Origin: Methylacidiphilum kamchatkense Kam1
GTDB taxonomy: Bacteria > Verrucomicrobiota > Verrucomicrobiia > Methylacidiphilales > Methylacidiphilaceae
NCBI RefSeq assembly: GCF_007475525.1
Contig: NZ_CP037899.1
Location: forward strand, 1,488,001 to 1,552,000
DNA: 64,000 nt
Direction of reading: 5' to 3'
Shown: positions 1 to 8,619 of the stretch, piece after piece
How positions within the stretch are numbered: position 1 is the stretch's first letter
Layout: every line of letters starts with the position of its first letter
Notes under the pieces: generated by a model
Told to the model about the DNA's origin: nothing
Databases searched by the model: none
What the model saw: the letters and a program-made list of their open reading frames with translations, nothing else
Translations under genes and position numbers: made by a program

Positions 1-1614
1 CACCAGCGGAGGAGGGGAGGGAGGAGGAGCAAAAGGAGGCGGATAAGAAGATCCTTGAGGATAAGGCGGAGGGGGCAAAGGAGGAGCTCCAGGAGGAGGA
101 CCATACCCTTCTGCAGGAGGAACAGAACCAGGAAACTGAGGATAGGAAGGAGAAGATGCTGGCGAATTGGATGGAAAAGGAGGAGGAGGAAGAGGTTGAG
201 AAGAAGTGGTAGGCATATAGGGAGCAGGAGAAGCAGGGATTTGAGGGGATTGTGAAGACGGATTGGGAATTGGATTAACCCCTGATAATGCTAATCTCCT
301 ATTCTCTGCCATTTGCCTTAGTTCTTGTGCATATTGCTCTAACAATCTTTCTTTTTCTTCCCTTGCTTTGGCAGCAGCCCTTCGAAGTGCTGCGTTATGG
401 GCTGCTACTCTTGCACGCCAAGCTTTTTTCTCCTTTTCATACGAATACAAACCTCCTCCTAACCCTCCCAGTATTAGTCCACCAAGAGCTCCCCATCCGG
501 CTCCAGCTCCTCCTCCAGCAAGCCCTCCGATAAGTGCTCCTCCAGCAGCCCCTATTCCCGCTCCCTCAGCAGCAGTCGTAGGTCCACCGGTTCCAGGCTG
601 CAAATACTTAGGTTTTCGGCCAGGACTAGAAACCTCGGATTTCGCATCCATATAAACTTGAGCCGCTTGCTTATCTATTTCTTTAAGCCGATTGGCCAGA
701 TCTACCCATTGACTATCTTCTTGCCTTAGGGCTGTAGCCAGATCATAAGCTGAATAGAGGACCGTTTTTTGTGTTCCTGGGATAGTTTGTTCTGGCATCG
801 CAGCCCAAGGAAACTTATTCTCTTCATTCAAAAATTTCCATCCACCATCAGCTTGTTTTATCGCTTTTACCTTCCAATCTAAAGTAACAGGCTGATTAGC
901 TTCAAAAGCCGTTCGTTTCTGATCCTGATAATAGACCATGCCGGGTTCTTGATCCAAGGTAAAGAGAAGATCTTTAATATGAGATTTTGCCCAAGGTTGA
1001 AGATCTTTAGGAACACCCTCCAATCGCTCCTTTCCAGGAAGCACAGGCCCTACGGGTACCCAAAAAAGCGTAAGCTGCGGTTGAACCGTAACCTCATAAT
1101 CCAAATTCCACTGTCCATTTTGATCTTTAACAGCGCTCTTTTCTTTGATATCAACAAAAGCAAATCCCTTAGGGATTTGGGCTTTAATAGCTTCTTCAGC
1201 CTGAAGTAACGATGGCTTAGACTCCAAAACTTTGAAAATCCCCTTTTGACCATTTATCATTCCATTAAATAGAGGAATAACAAAAAGAAGAGCCAAAACG
1301 GCGACTATCACCAGCCCAATCCCACCGATCAATGGGAACAAAGATCTAGAACTTCTAGCTGCATATCGTGTTACCTCTTCAAGAGGCTTTTTACAAGCTT
1401 TACAGACAAATTCAGCTCCCTCAGGGACTTCAGTGATTTTTCCCGCTTCCTCACATTCTCCAAAATTAATGCATTTGCCTTTCCTTATCCCTGTAGTTCT
1501 TGCCTTTGGAGCTTCCGTTTGTTCGACAAAAAGGCCTTCCGCCTCTCTGTCTTCTATCAATCCGTTTTTTCCTAAATCCTTCGAAATCTTTTCCTTTTTC
1601 AAATCAAATCTCAT
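1..1614 (-). CDS. Zinc-ribbon / TM / extracytoplasmic protein of the tubulin-like cluster (3' end off window)
   Basis: An open frame of 538 codons begins at an ATG at 1614 and runs uninterrupted to base 1, so the C-terminus is missing. Visible parts in order: a putative zinc ribbon with Cys48 and Cys54 (C-x5-C) and Cys71 and Cys74 (F-V-C-x2-C); one TM segment at about 91-117; an extracytoplasmic alpha/beta-looking region at about 125-335; a Gly/Ala-rich glycine-zipper-like stretch at about 342-388; a charged Arg/Lys/Glu helix at about 390-435; and a Pro/Ser/Tyr-rich tail to the edge. The zinc ribbon closely resembles that of the next gene upstream (3316-1721), and the region at about 125-335 resembles the protein at 51044-52111. 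I know no family for it. Gene order suggests a partner of the tubulin-like protein. No clear Shine-Dalgarno precedes the ATG, so the exact start is uncertain. Confidence 0.75.
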   Translation of the reverse strand, partial: MRFDLKKEKISKDLGKNGLIEDREAEGLFVEQTEAPKARTTGIRKGKCINFGECEEAGKITEVPEGAEFVCKACKKPLEEVTRYAARSSRSLFPLIGGIGLVIVAVLALLFVIPLFNGMINGQKGIFKVLESKPSLLQAEEAIKAQIPKGFAFVDIKEKSAVKDQNGQWNLDYEVTVQPQLTLFWVPVGPVLPGKERLEGVPKDLQPWAKSHIKDLLFTLDQEPGMVYYQDQKRTAFEANQPVTLDWKVKAIKQADGGWKFLNEENKFPWAAMPEQTIPGTQKTVLYSAYDLATALRQEDSQWVDLANRLKEIDKQAAQVYMDAKSEVSSPGRKPKYLQPGTGGPTTAAEGAGIGAAGGALIGGLAGGGAGAGWGALGGLILGGLGGGLYSYEKEKKAWRARVAAHNAALRRAAAKAREEKERLLEQYAQELRQMAENRRLALSGVNPIPNPSSQSPQIPASPAPYMPTTSSQPLPPPPFPSNSPASSPSYPQFPGSVPPAEGYGPPPGAPPLPPPPYPQGSSYPPPFAPPPSPPPLV

Positions 1615-1720
1615 AAAGGAAATTAGTTTGTATTTAGTTTATTTGAAAATTTAATAAAAGTCACTAAAAATATTACCAATAAATCACACATTTTTTACTT
1701 TAATATTTTACTAAACCTCA

Positions 1721-3316
1721 CTATTTTTTCGCACAAAGCCAAACTTCCACTCGTCTGTTTTTTTCCCTTCCTGCTTCCGTATCGTTAGAAGCAACTGGCA
1801 TTTCCTCTCCTGCCCCAGCAACATTGACCACTGTTATTCCCTCTTTCTTCAAAGCGTTGGCAACGCTCTGTGCCCTTTCGAAGGAAAGCCCCAGATTATA
1901 AGTGTGGTTGCCTACGTTGTCCGTAAAACCAATCAACAGCACCCCCTTATCTTTATTCGCTGGTTCCAAAAGAAATTGCGCAAGCCTTTTGATATCGACA
2001 ATCCCTTTGTTATCCAATTCCTTACTGCCAAAACGAAACCGAATGTCAAAAGGCACTCTTTTGGCTCCCGTTACTAAACTTTTATATCTTTCCGATGCAT
2101 TAAGAGGAATGATATTCCCCTCATCGGCTCCTTTTGTAGGAATCGATCCGCTGCTTGCTTCTTCTATACCACTGCCGACAAAGCCCAATGATGAAACACA
2201 CTTTTGACCTTGAGTGGATAAAACATAGTGAATGAATTTATGTATCCAGGAACTATTTTTATCAGTGACATAAAGATACAACCGAAAGGCTAATGGATAC
2301 TCCTCAGTACCAATTGTAAAGCGGTTTGGTTTGAAAGCCTCAGCCCCTTTCATAAACAAAGAAAGGATCTTTACATTTCCATTAGCTCCAGAGATTTCTG
2401 AAACAGATGGATAATCTGCAATGCCTAAGCTTGTTGGATTTTCCAAAACCGCTTTTTTCACTTCTTCGACTCCTACGGCTTTAATACGAGCCCCATCAAC
2501 AGGCAGGTGCCGAAAAAAACTGGAAAGCGTTTGATTGCTACAGGATGAGCGTTGATCAGGGACAAAGAGAATAATTTTCCCTTGGTAAGGTAGATTTAGT
2601 TCCTTCCAATGCGTAATATTGCCTGCAAAGATTTTCTCTAATTGTTCTAAGCTTAGGGAATTTAGAGGATTCTGCTTATTAACCAAAACAGCAATGGCAC
2701 TCTGGCCAATAACGATTTCATGGTCTGGAGCAGTCATATCAAAAGGAAATCTTTTCAATTCTTCAGCTTGAATTTTCCGACAGGAAATTAATAGTTCGTT
2801 TTTTGCCGATACTAAATGGTCAAATCCATCTGTTGTCTTTTGAGTTTGTATGTTAATAAGGGCTTGCGTTTTATCTGGCAGCAGAAAAGAAAGCTCAGTC
2901 GATTGAGGATTTTGTTCTCTCCAACCGATCTCTTTTCCCTTGAGGTCCTCATGTAAAAATCCTAAAACCAATGGCCGAACAAGACTCTGAGCTAAACAAT
3001 CCTCAGTGGTAATGCTAAAAAGAAGCTTTGGCTGCAAAGATGAAGAAAGGCCCGCTTTTTTCTTTACAAAAGAAGAGTTTTTGAAGAAAGAAAAAGCAAT
3101 CCCGGCAAGGATTACTCCCGTCAACACTAATAAAATAAAAGGAAATGGTATAAGCGATCTTTTTTTCTTTCTTGATTCCCATTCATCAAGAGGAATAAGA
3201 CGGTTGCCACAATCAGGACAAACAAATTCTTTATCTGATTCAATTTCAATGACTACATGTTGGTCAGCCTTGGAAGGGCAATTTCCAAAATTATCGCAAA
3301 TCCCTTTTTTTGTCAT
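1721..3316 (-). CDS. Zinc-ribbon / TM / PstS-like binding domain / OmpA C-terminal domain fusion
   Basis: A 531-residue protein. N-terminal Cys7, Cys13, Cys33 and Cys36 form a predicted zinc ribbon. A single TM follows at about 56-78. Residues about 95-390 read as a PstS-type periplasmic phosphate-binding fold; the segment VNKQNPLNSLSLEQLEKIFA is very typical of that family. Residues about 415-531 are an OmpA-like peptidoglycan-binding domain with the NR-RVE signature near the end. Inferred topology: zinc ribbon in the cytoplasm, binding domain and OmpA domain outside, the latter gripping the cell wall. PstS-OmpA fusions exist in other bacteria, but a cytoplasmic zinc ribbon in front of one is unfamiliar to me. 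It lies 30 bp downstream of the tubulin-like gene and 106 bp upstream of the paralogous zinc-ribbon gene, all one strand, so probably one transcript. No pst transporter genes are nearby, so a structural or sensory role is as likely as phosphate uptake. Confidence 0.85.
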   Translation of the reverse strand: MTKKGICDNFGNCPSKADQHVVIEIESDKEFVCPDCGNRLIPLDEWESRKKKRSLIPFPFILLVLTGVILAGIAFSFFKNSSFVKKKAGLSSSLQPKLLFSITTEDCLAQSLVRPLVLGFLHEDLKGKEIGWREQNPQSTELSFLLPDKTQALINIQTQKTTDGFDHLVSAKNELLISCRKIQAEELKRFPFDMTAPDHEIVIGQSAIAVLVNKQNPLNSLSLEQLEKIFAGNITHWKELNLPYQGKIILFVPDQRSSCSNQTLSSFFRHLPVDGARIKAVGVEEVKKAVLENPTSLGIADYPSVSEISGANGNVKILSLFMKGAEAFKPNRFTIGTEEYPLAFRLYLYVTDKNSSWIHKFIHYVLSTQGQKCVSSLGFVGSGIEEASSGSIPTKGADEGNIIPLNASERYKSLVTGAKRVPFDIRFRFGSKELDNKGIVDIKRLAQFLLEPANKDKGVLLIGFTDNVGNHTYNLGLSFERAQSVANALKKEGITVVNVAGAGEEMPVASNDTEAGREKNRRVEVWLCAKK

Positions 3317-3346
3317 TGAAATGAAAAAAATAGGATCACAGGGAGA

Positions 3347-6300
3347 TCACAGTTCGCCACGAACCTTTTTTATTGCCAGTTTTCCCCAATCGGCCAACCT
3401 TCTCGATTTTGGATCGGTTGGCTTTATTGTTCCTCTTAGACTGTTAACTTTTTTGACAATCTCAGATTCGACTTCTCTTCTTTTTGGCTCTAGCTTCATC
3501 TCTGAGCTTTTAAGCAATGCCTCAATCTTCTGCTCTAAAAGTATCCCTGCTTCTTCCCTAATATTGGAAAGGGTTTCAGAAAAATCGTCTCCTCCAAGAT
3601 AAACAGGTTGATCAAACCCATATTCATCTTTTTGCATAAAGCCTAACTGCAACGCTCCAGTTTCTGTCTCAATTTTTTGAAGAATTTCTTTTTCAGTCCC
3701 ATCTTCTCCTTTTTCCTTCAGGACCATTCCTAAAAGAAGAATGGGAGCTAACCTGTCTTCCAATTCTGTTCGAGTAGGAACAAAAAGCGAAGGAAGGGTT
3801 TGGCCATCCCCTTCAATATGCAACTCCATACGGGCTCTTTTCGAATCAGAGCCATTAATTCTTTCTAAATATTTGGACTTTAGAAAAGACACATGCTGGA
3901 CAATGCGCAGAGGGAACAGGTTCGTAATGCTCACAAGGATGATTTCATTGAGCCGAGTGTCATTTTCAATAAACTCTTTGCTTGGATTACGAATACATTC
4001 AAAAAAGACTTCCTTGAGAACTTTTATGTAATCTTCCATTTCTGGAGCTTTTGGAAGGATGACTGTAAAATTTGATACAGCTATTTGTGCTGTAGGATTA
4101 ATGCCTTGTCCCACTCTTCTTTTCTCATCCGAATTAAAGATAAGATAATTGCCTGCGGCCTTAACAACGTTGTCTAAGTAGAGTCGAAGAGACTGTCTAT
4201 CCGCATATCTCTCTTTTAGTTTTTCAATAATACTCACTCCAATAAGCCGATCGCTTTCGGTCTGCACCAAATTGTTATGCGCAATCTTTGCATTTTCCAT
4301 GCATTGTCTTTCTAGAGTATCGAGAAAAACTGTCTTAGAAATCCTTTCATTTAGAGTCTTAAAATCGAGTTTTTCTCCAAGCTTTTCAGCAATAGCCGTT
4401 CTAACTCTTTGGGTTTGGGTGGTTGCTTCTTTTTGATCTTTAATCAGTCTTTTTGTAACATTTTTAACAAGCTCCGGGTCGTAAAAACGGATCACCTGTT
4501 TTCTTAAATCGATCATTGCCCCTTGATCAGAACAACGAACAGCTATTTGATCTTCAAATGCTTTAATAGATTCAGCAATCATCGATGCAGCCTTATCCAC
4601 GTCGGCCTTTAATAAAACGATTTCTTCAATGATCACAGGCAGGAATTTCTTAGCAAATTGCCAACCTTCTATTTTTGTCCGCACCGTATAGAGATCTTGC
4701 AATACAGTAGAAGCTGCATCAAAAAGTCGTTTCCTTTTCCCAAACATATCTGAAATTACACCCACTTTAGCCCACTCTTTTTGTTGTTCCGCCAATTTTT
4801 TGGCCAATTCCTCTTCCTGTGGTCTCAATTTGGTGATTTCTTCTTCTATTCGATCGAATCGAGCTTTTAAATGAGGCATTAAAGCTCCCAGAAGAGAGCT
4901 GATTTCGTGAGCGGATTTTGTTCCATTAATCCAATCAGAAAAAAGCTCACGCTCCAATTTTTGCCTTATTTCTCTGGCTCTTTCTCTAGTCGATTGACTT
5001 ACTGTCTCATAAAAAGCTTTAACACCTTGCCCTCTGTATTGCTCTTGAAACCTTGTATCCAACAAGCTTTTCAACCGATCTAACCATTTATCTGCAGTTT
5101 CCTTTCCTTGCACATATTCTTTTAAATTCGTCGTCACATTCATCCAATACCGGCTCACAGGCTGCCATTTTGAGCCTACCCCATCCGATTCAAGAATCGG
5201 AGCAGACAAAATGAAGTGTTCATCGCTGAGCATCCATCGCTCGAGCTGTTCGGGGCTACTCACATAGCTCACCATATCCAGATTCCGTGGATCGGCTAAA
5301 AAGCCATCCGTCTCTGACCAGTTGTTATAGCGAAGCTGCAAGGCTGCTTGCCGAGCAAATTGAAAGGCAATGTACTCAGAAATTTCAGATTCAGGTACAG
5401 AAAGCCTTTTGACACCAAAAGTTAAAAACCTTTTCGAACGAACAGGATCATTTGACCCGGGCAGCGTTTCAGGATTTCCGTCCCCATTCTCTGCATTCTC
5501 AGCCCGCCCGAGCGACTCCCAGTTAATGTTTCTGACTGTCACAATTTTTTGGTAAAGAAAATCAGCCAGAATGTTAGGTATATCTTCTGAGATATCTACG
5601 GCCAGTCCGTTTTCGTTGAAATTGGTAAAAACATAGCACCCATTGAAAGGCGTTTTCAGTTCTTCTAATTTTCTTCCATCCCCGGCAATGTCACAGGGAT
5701 AAAACTTGCCAATACTCAACGCATTGAGTTCAAGCAAAGCGGCATAGCCATTGGCATGATAATTTCCAGTATTCCAGTTGGGTTTCGGATGCTCTTCGGG
5801 CAGTAACGTATAAAGAACAATTCGATATTGAAGGGTATCTGGATAGTTTTTCCTTATTTGACTCACACAATCAATTAGTGTCCCACTGCCTGTTCCACCC
5901 GCCAAGCCACAACAAACATGAAAAGTAACATCCTGTTGGCCACCCTTTTGAATTTCGTTTACAAGATGGGTAAGTCTGCGACAAAATTCGTCGGCATGGC
6001 TAGCAAAAAGAAATCTTCCCAGCCTCCTTTTCTGCCCTCCGATGGCATCCCCAATAATACTATTGAGGATGTCTCTCCAAATGGTTTTGTCTCCAATCCA
6101 AGGCTGAATACCAGGATAACTAGGCAGGTCCTCAAGGATTGAAGCCAAATTGGAAGATTTTATCAAAAGTTGACTAGTTGGTGGAATTTGAACACTCTGT
6201 CCAAGAACTTTCCAACTAGGATCATCAAGACGCATCAGTTCATCGCTGGAATCAACATAAAGGTAAGAGAGCCGGACATTGGGAGGATCGATTTTCCTGA

Positions 6301-6385
6301 ATTCTTGAAAGATGGTCTTTCGGAACGCTCGTATAATTTTTCCTCCCGTTCCACCCAAACCGATAATGAGATGATTTGCATTCAT
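3347..6385 (-). CDS. Large tubulin/FtsZ-like GTPase-fold protein
   Basis: A 1012-residue protein. It opens with a Rossmann-like strand and glycine loop (GLGGTGG, about residues 9-15) and carries a tubulin-type nucleotide signature GLAGGTGSGT at about 160-169, the equivalent of the FtsZ/tubulin GGGTGS/TG loop. The following segment (about 200-300, with conserved NGYAALLEL and FTNFNENG) matches my memory of the Pfam Tubulin_2 type (tubulin-like, function unknown). From about 400 on it is mostly helical, with a likely coiled coil around 480-560 and a long helical C-terminus. It has no TM segment or signal peptide, so it should be cytosolic. It is far longer than FtsZ (about 380-400). The gene downstream starts after 30 bp; the membrane gene 6555-7319 lies 169 bp upstream. 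GTP binding and polymerisation are inferred from the motif only. Confidence 0.82.
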   Translation of the reverse strand: MNANHLIIGLGGTGGKIIRAFRKTIFQEFRKIDPPNVRLSYLYVDSSDELMRLDDPSWKVLGQSVQIPPTSQLLIKSSNLASILEDLPSYPGIQPWIGDKTIWRDILNSIIGDAIGGQKRRLGRFLFASHADEFCRRLTHLVNEIQKGGQQDVTFHVCCGLAGGTGSGTLIDCVSQIRKNYPDTLQYRIVLYTLLPEEHPKPNWNTGNYHANGYAALLELNALSIGKFYPCDIAGDGRKLEELKTPFNGCYVFTNFNENGLAVDISEDIPNILADFLYQKIVTVRNINWESLGRAENAENGDGNPETLPGSNDPVRSKRFLTFGVKRLSVPESEISEYIAFQFARQAALQLRYNNWSETDGFLADPRNLDMVSYVSSPEQLERWMLSDEHFILSAPILESDGVGSKWQPVSRYWMNVTTNLKEYVQGKETADKWLDRLKSLLDTRFQEQYRGQGVKAFYETVSQSTRERAREIRQKLERELFSDWINGTKSAHEISSLLGALMPHLKARFDRIEEEITKLRPQEEELAKKLAEQQKEWAKVGVISDMFGKRKRLFDAASTVLQDLYTVRTKIEGWQFAKKFLPVIIEEIVLLKADVDKAASMIAESIKAFEDQIAVRCSDQGAMIDLRKQVIRFYDPELVKNVTKRLIKDQKEATTQTQRVRTAIAEKLGEKLDFKTLNERISKTVFLDTLERQCMENAKIAHNNLVQTESDRLIGVSIIEKLKERYADRQSLRLYLDNVVKAAGNYLIFNSDEKRRVGQGINPTAQIAVSNFTVILPKAPEMEDYIKVLKEVFFECIRNPSKEFIENDTRLNEIILVSITNLFPLRIVQHVSFLKSKYLERINGSDSKRARMELHIEGDGQTLPSLFVPTRTELEDRLAPILLLGMVLKEKGEDGTEKEILQKIETETGALQLGFMQKDEYGFDQPVYLGGDDFSETLSNIREEAGILLEQKIEALLKSSEMKLEPKRREVESEIVKKVNSLRGTIKPTDPKSRRLADWGKLAIKKVRGEL

Positions 6386-6554
6386 TTTTTAAGGTTCAAT
6401 GCTTCTCCCCAAAGTTCGAGATGTTTTTAATCGCTTCAAATCCGACCTGGCCTTTCCCCTACACACAAGCAAAGATCCTTTCTGTCTTACTGTATTGTGT
6501 TAAAATCACCACTTTTGTAAATACAGAACTTGTATTTTTTTTGCAGTTAAAAAA

Positions 6555-7319
6555 CTAAGTCCTGACTCGAATGTCCTGATAAGCTGCCCATCCAATCAAG
6601 CTAAAAGGGATAAGCTGAAAGACAACAAAAAGCAATGCAAGAATCGACCGGGATAAAACAACGAGCCTTCCCATTTGAGAATCGAGAATTGAAATGAGGT
6701 AGTAGGTAACGATTTTGAGAGCCCTATCCACAGGATATACTTGAGGGCTACTTTGGAAAAAAGCGTTCATGTCTTGGAGTAGAGCTCGGCTGGGTACAGA
6801 AACATCTGGGCGGATAATCAAAGAAAGAGCAGGATGATTTTTTGAAAAATCGTATGCTGCATTCCTTGCATAGATATTGGCTACAATCGCTCTGGAATAG
6901 GGATCTATCAATGGAACGAATTGAGCTTGGGGGGGAGGAAGAAACTTTTCTCTTCCACTGACTCGAATCGCTTCATAAGATTGAGCTAGAGTCCAATCTT
7001 CCCAACGAGAATCCTTTAAAATTTTGGAAGCCCAATTAAAAACTATCAGTTTGCCAACCTCCTTAGAATATTTCAAAGAAAAAAAGCAGATCACAAAAAG
7101 AGTCGTTGCAAGGGCCGCTAAACCACAAAAAAAATGATGGATCGGATTGGCCCTAAATTTTTTATTCCATAGGAGAGTATAGGTACTGGCAATTATCCAG
7201 CACACAGCCCCTAGCAACGCTCCGATTGCCATGGAATAAAAAAAAAGAGGAAGCTCTTTTTTAAGCATATAAGAAAAAGAAGCAGAAAGCAGCCAAAAGA
7301 ATATCTTAAAATACACCAT
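6555..7319 (-). CDS. Multi-pass membrane protein heading the tubulin-like cluster
   Basis: A 254-residue protein with hydrophobic segments at about 5-20, 25-48, 62-84 and 218-245, and a soluble stretch of about 130 residues between the third and fourth. The soluble part includes a Pro/Gln-rich piece (about 128-140). I do not recognise the family. It is on the same strand as, and immediately upstream of, the tubulin-like gene, so it may anchor the complex at the cytoplasmic membrane; this is inferred from position only. The 169-bp gap to the next gene leaves room for a separate promoter, so co-transcription is not certain. Confidence 0.7.
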   Translation of the reverse strand: MVYFKIFFWLLSASFSYMLKKELPLFFYSMAIGALLGAVCWIIASTYTLLWNKKFRANPIHHFFCGLAALATTLFVICFFSLKYSKEVGKLIVFNWASKILKDSRWEDWTLAQSYEAIRVSGREKFLPPPQAQFVPLIDPYSRAIVANIYARNAAYDFSKNHPALSLIIRPDVSVPSRALLQDMNAFFQSSPQVYPVDRALKIVTYYLISILDSQMGRLVVLSRSILALLFVVFQLIPFSLIGWAAYQDIRVRT

Positions 7320-7417
7320 AATATGCTCTTCAGTTCTTTTTTTTAATATACAACCTCTTGCTTAAGGCTATTCCACCATCTGGAGATAAGCCCCCCTTCC
7401 AATGGCTTTCTAAAATG

Positions 7418-7489
7418 AGGCGGGGGTGGGAATCGAACCCACGCATAGGGCTTTTGCAGAGCCCGGCCTTACCACTTGGCTACCCCGCC
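7418..7489 (-). tRNA. tRNA-Cys (GCA)
   Basis: Folded by eye on the minus strand. The acceptor GGCGGGG pairs with CCCCGCC, the anticodon stem GGGCT/AGCCC encloses the loop CTGCAAA with anticodon GCA, and the T loop is GGTTCGATTCC. The discriminator base is U, as usual for tRNA-Cys. CCA is not encoded. It lies between the tubulin-like cluster and the TPR gene. Confidence 0.97.
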
Positions 7490-7531
7490 CTTGCTCTCCT
7501 TTTTATAACATCCCTTGATTCAGCCAACAAA

Positions 7532-8269
7532 TTAATTCAATGTTTGTTTTTTGGCAAACAAGGATTCATAGTCAGCAAGATACTGACTAAAAGCATCGTT
7601 ACCATATATGATGCGAGCGGTATCAAGAAAATTTTTTTCATCCTCATATTTTTTTTGGAACCGACACAGTGCTGCCCTAGCGAAATAATAGCCAGGAGAA
7701 GCTTCATCAAAAGCACTTAATTTAGAAAGCAAATTCTCTGCACCTAAAAGCCTTCCTAATCCAATTTCACAATAGATCCTTTTCAAGAGGATTTCTTTGT
7801 TCATAGGATCATGTAATGCCGCTTGTTCGAACCGATACAATGCTTCTTTGAAATCTTTTTTTGCAAAGAAAACCTCTCCTAAATATTGATAGGCGGGACC
7901 ATAATCTGGTTGTATTTTGAAAACCTTATACAACTCTTTTTCTGCCCTTTCATAATCCTTCTGCTTTAAATAGATCCTGGCGGCTAAAACGATCGTACGT
8001 GGATCATTTGGCCTTAATTCTATAGCCCTAGAAATAGCTTTTTGCGCTTCCTCCAATTTGAGCCTTTTAAAGGCCACCAGAGCATCCTGATAGGCTTGAA
8101 AAAAAACCTTATCCTTTTCTTTTTGATTCTCCAACACCTCACTCCATCCCCATGTTCCTCTCCATAAAATAAAAATAGTGGTAGTTGCCCAAAAAACGTA
8201 TAAAAGCTCTTCCCTTTTTATCCTAAAAAGTCTAATTGGTCTTTTTTTATTATTCAATCCCCTGCTCAC
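7532..8269 (-). CDS. Membrane-anchored TPR protein
   Basis: A 245-residue protein. A basic N-terminus is followed by one hydrophobic segment at about 22-40, then at least four tetratricopeptide-type helical pairs between about 55 and 220, for example AYQDALVAFKRLKLEEAQKA and AYQYLGEVFFAKKDFKEALY with the typical A/G-Y-A spacing. TPR repeats mediate protein-protein contacts; no catalytic motif is visible. The domain probably faces the periplasm, although orientation cannot be read with certainty. The gene ends just upstream of tRNA-Cys. It may or may not belong to the tubulin-like cluster, from which the tRNA separates it. Confidence 0.75.
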   Translation of the reverse strand: MSRGLNNKKRPIRLFRIKREELLYVFWATTTIFILWRGTWGWSEVLENQKEKDKVFFQAYQDALVAFKRLKLEEAQKAISRAIELRPNDPRTIVLAARIYLKQKDYERAEKELYKVFKIQPDYGPAYQYLGEVFFAKKDFKEALYRFEQAALHDPMNKEILLKRIYCEIGLGRLLGAENLLSKLSAFDEASPGYYFARAALCRFQKKYEDEKNFLDTARIIYGNDAFSQYLADYESLFAKKQTLN

Positions 8270-8497
8270 AAAGATAGAAAAAAAGAATAATTAAAACTTT
8301 TTACATTATTTTGTAGTTATATGTATGCGGTATGCCATATAACTATTCAATCTCCTTTTTCAAATTCACTAAAATGGAGTGTTAAAAGCCAAAAAACCCG
8401 AGCACAACTCCTAACTTCTCACGAACACCACTTCCATACAACCAGAAGGCTCAGGCTGCTTGATTAAAGACTGCACGAATATTCTACTTTTTATAAA

Positions 8498-8618
8498 ATG
8501 GAGAGGAGAGCCAGCGTAGGAAAAGCTTCAAAAGCAATAGGACTGTCCCTCTCTACTCTGAGGCAATGAAAAAAGAAGGCAAGTTGCCCAACATTCGGTG
8601 GAGGGGAAGAGCTGGTTA
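8498..8618 (+). pseudogene. Relic resembling the MerR-type DNA-binding end of an IS607-family recombinase
   Basis: Read in one frame from the ATG at 8498, this gives ASKAIGLSLSTLRQ and then a stop. One frame over it continues KKEGKLPNIRWRGRAG. Joined, the two resemble the helix-turn-helix opening of IS607 TnpA (the S-TLR-W-x2-G-K-L-P pattern). The serine recombinase domain is absent. No other coding signal is seen in the 350-bp gap between the TPR gene and pgl. This is recognition from memory of a short motif, so moderate confidence at most. Confidence 0.4.
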
Positions 8619-8619
8619 A

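Noticed and set aside
55-655. Plus-strand open frames rich in Arg or Pro
   Set aside because: They are antisense shadows of the Pro- and Gly-rich end of the minus-strand gene at 1-1614, whose frame is continuous and domain-bearing.
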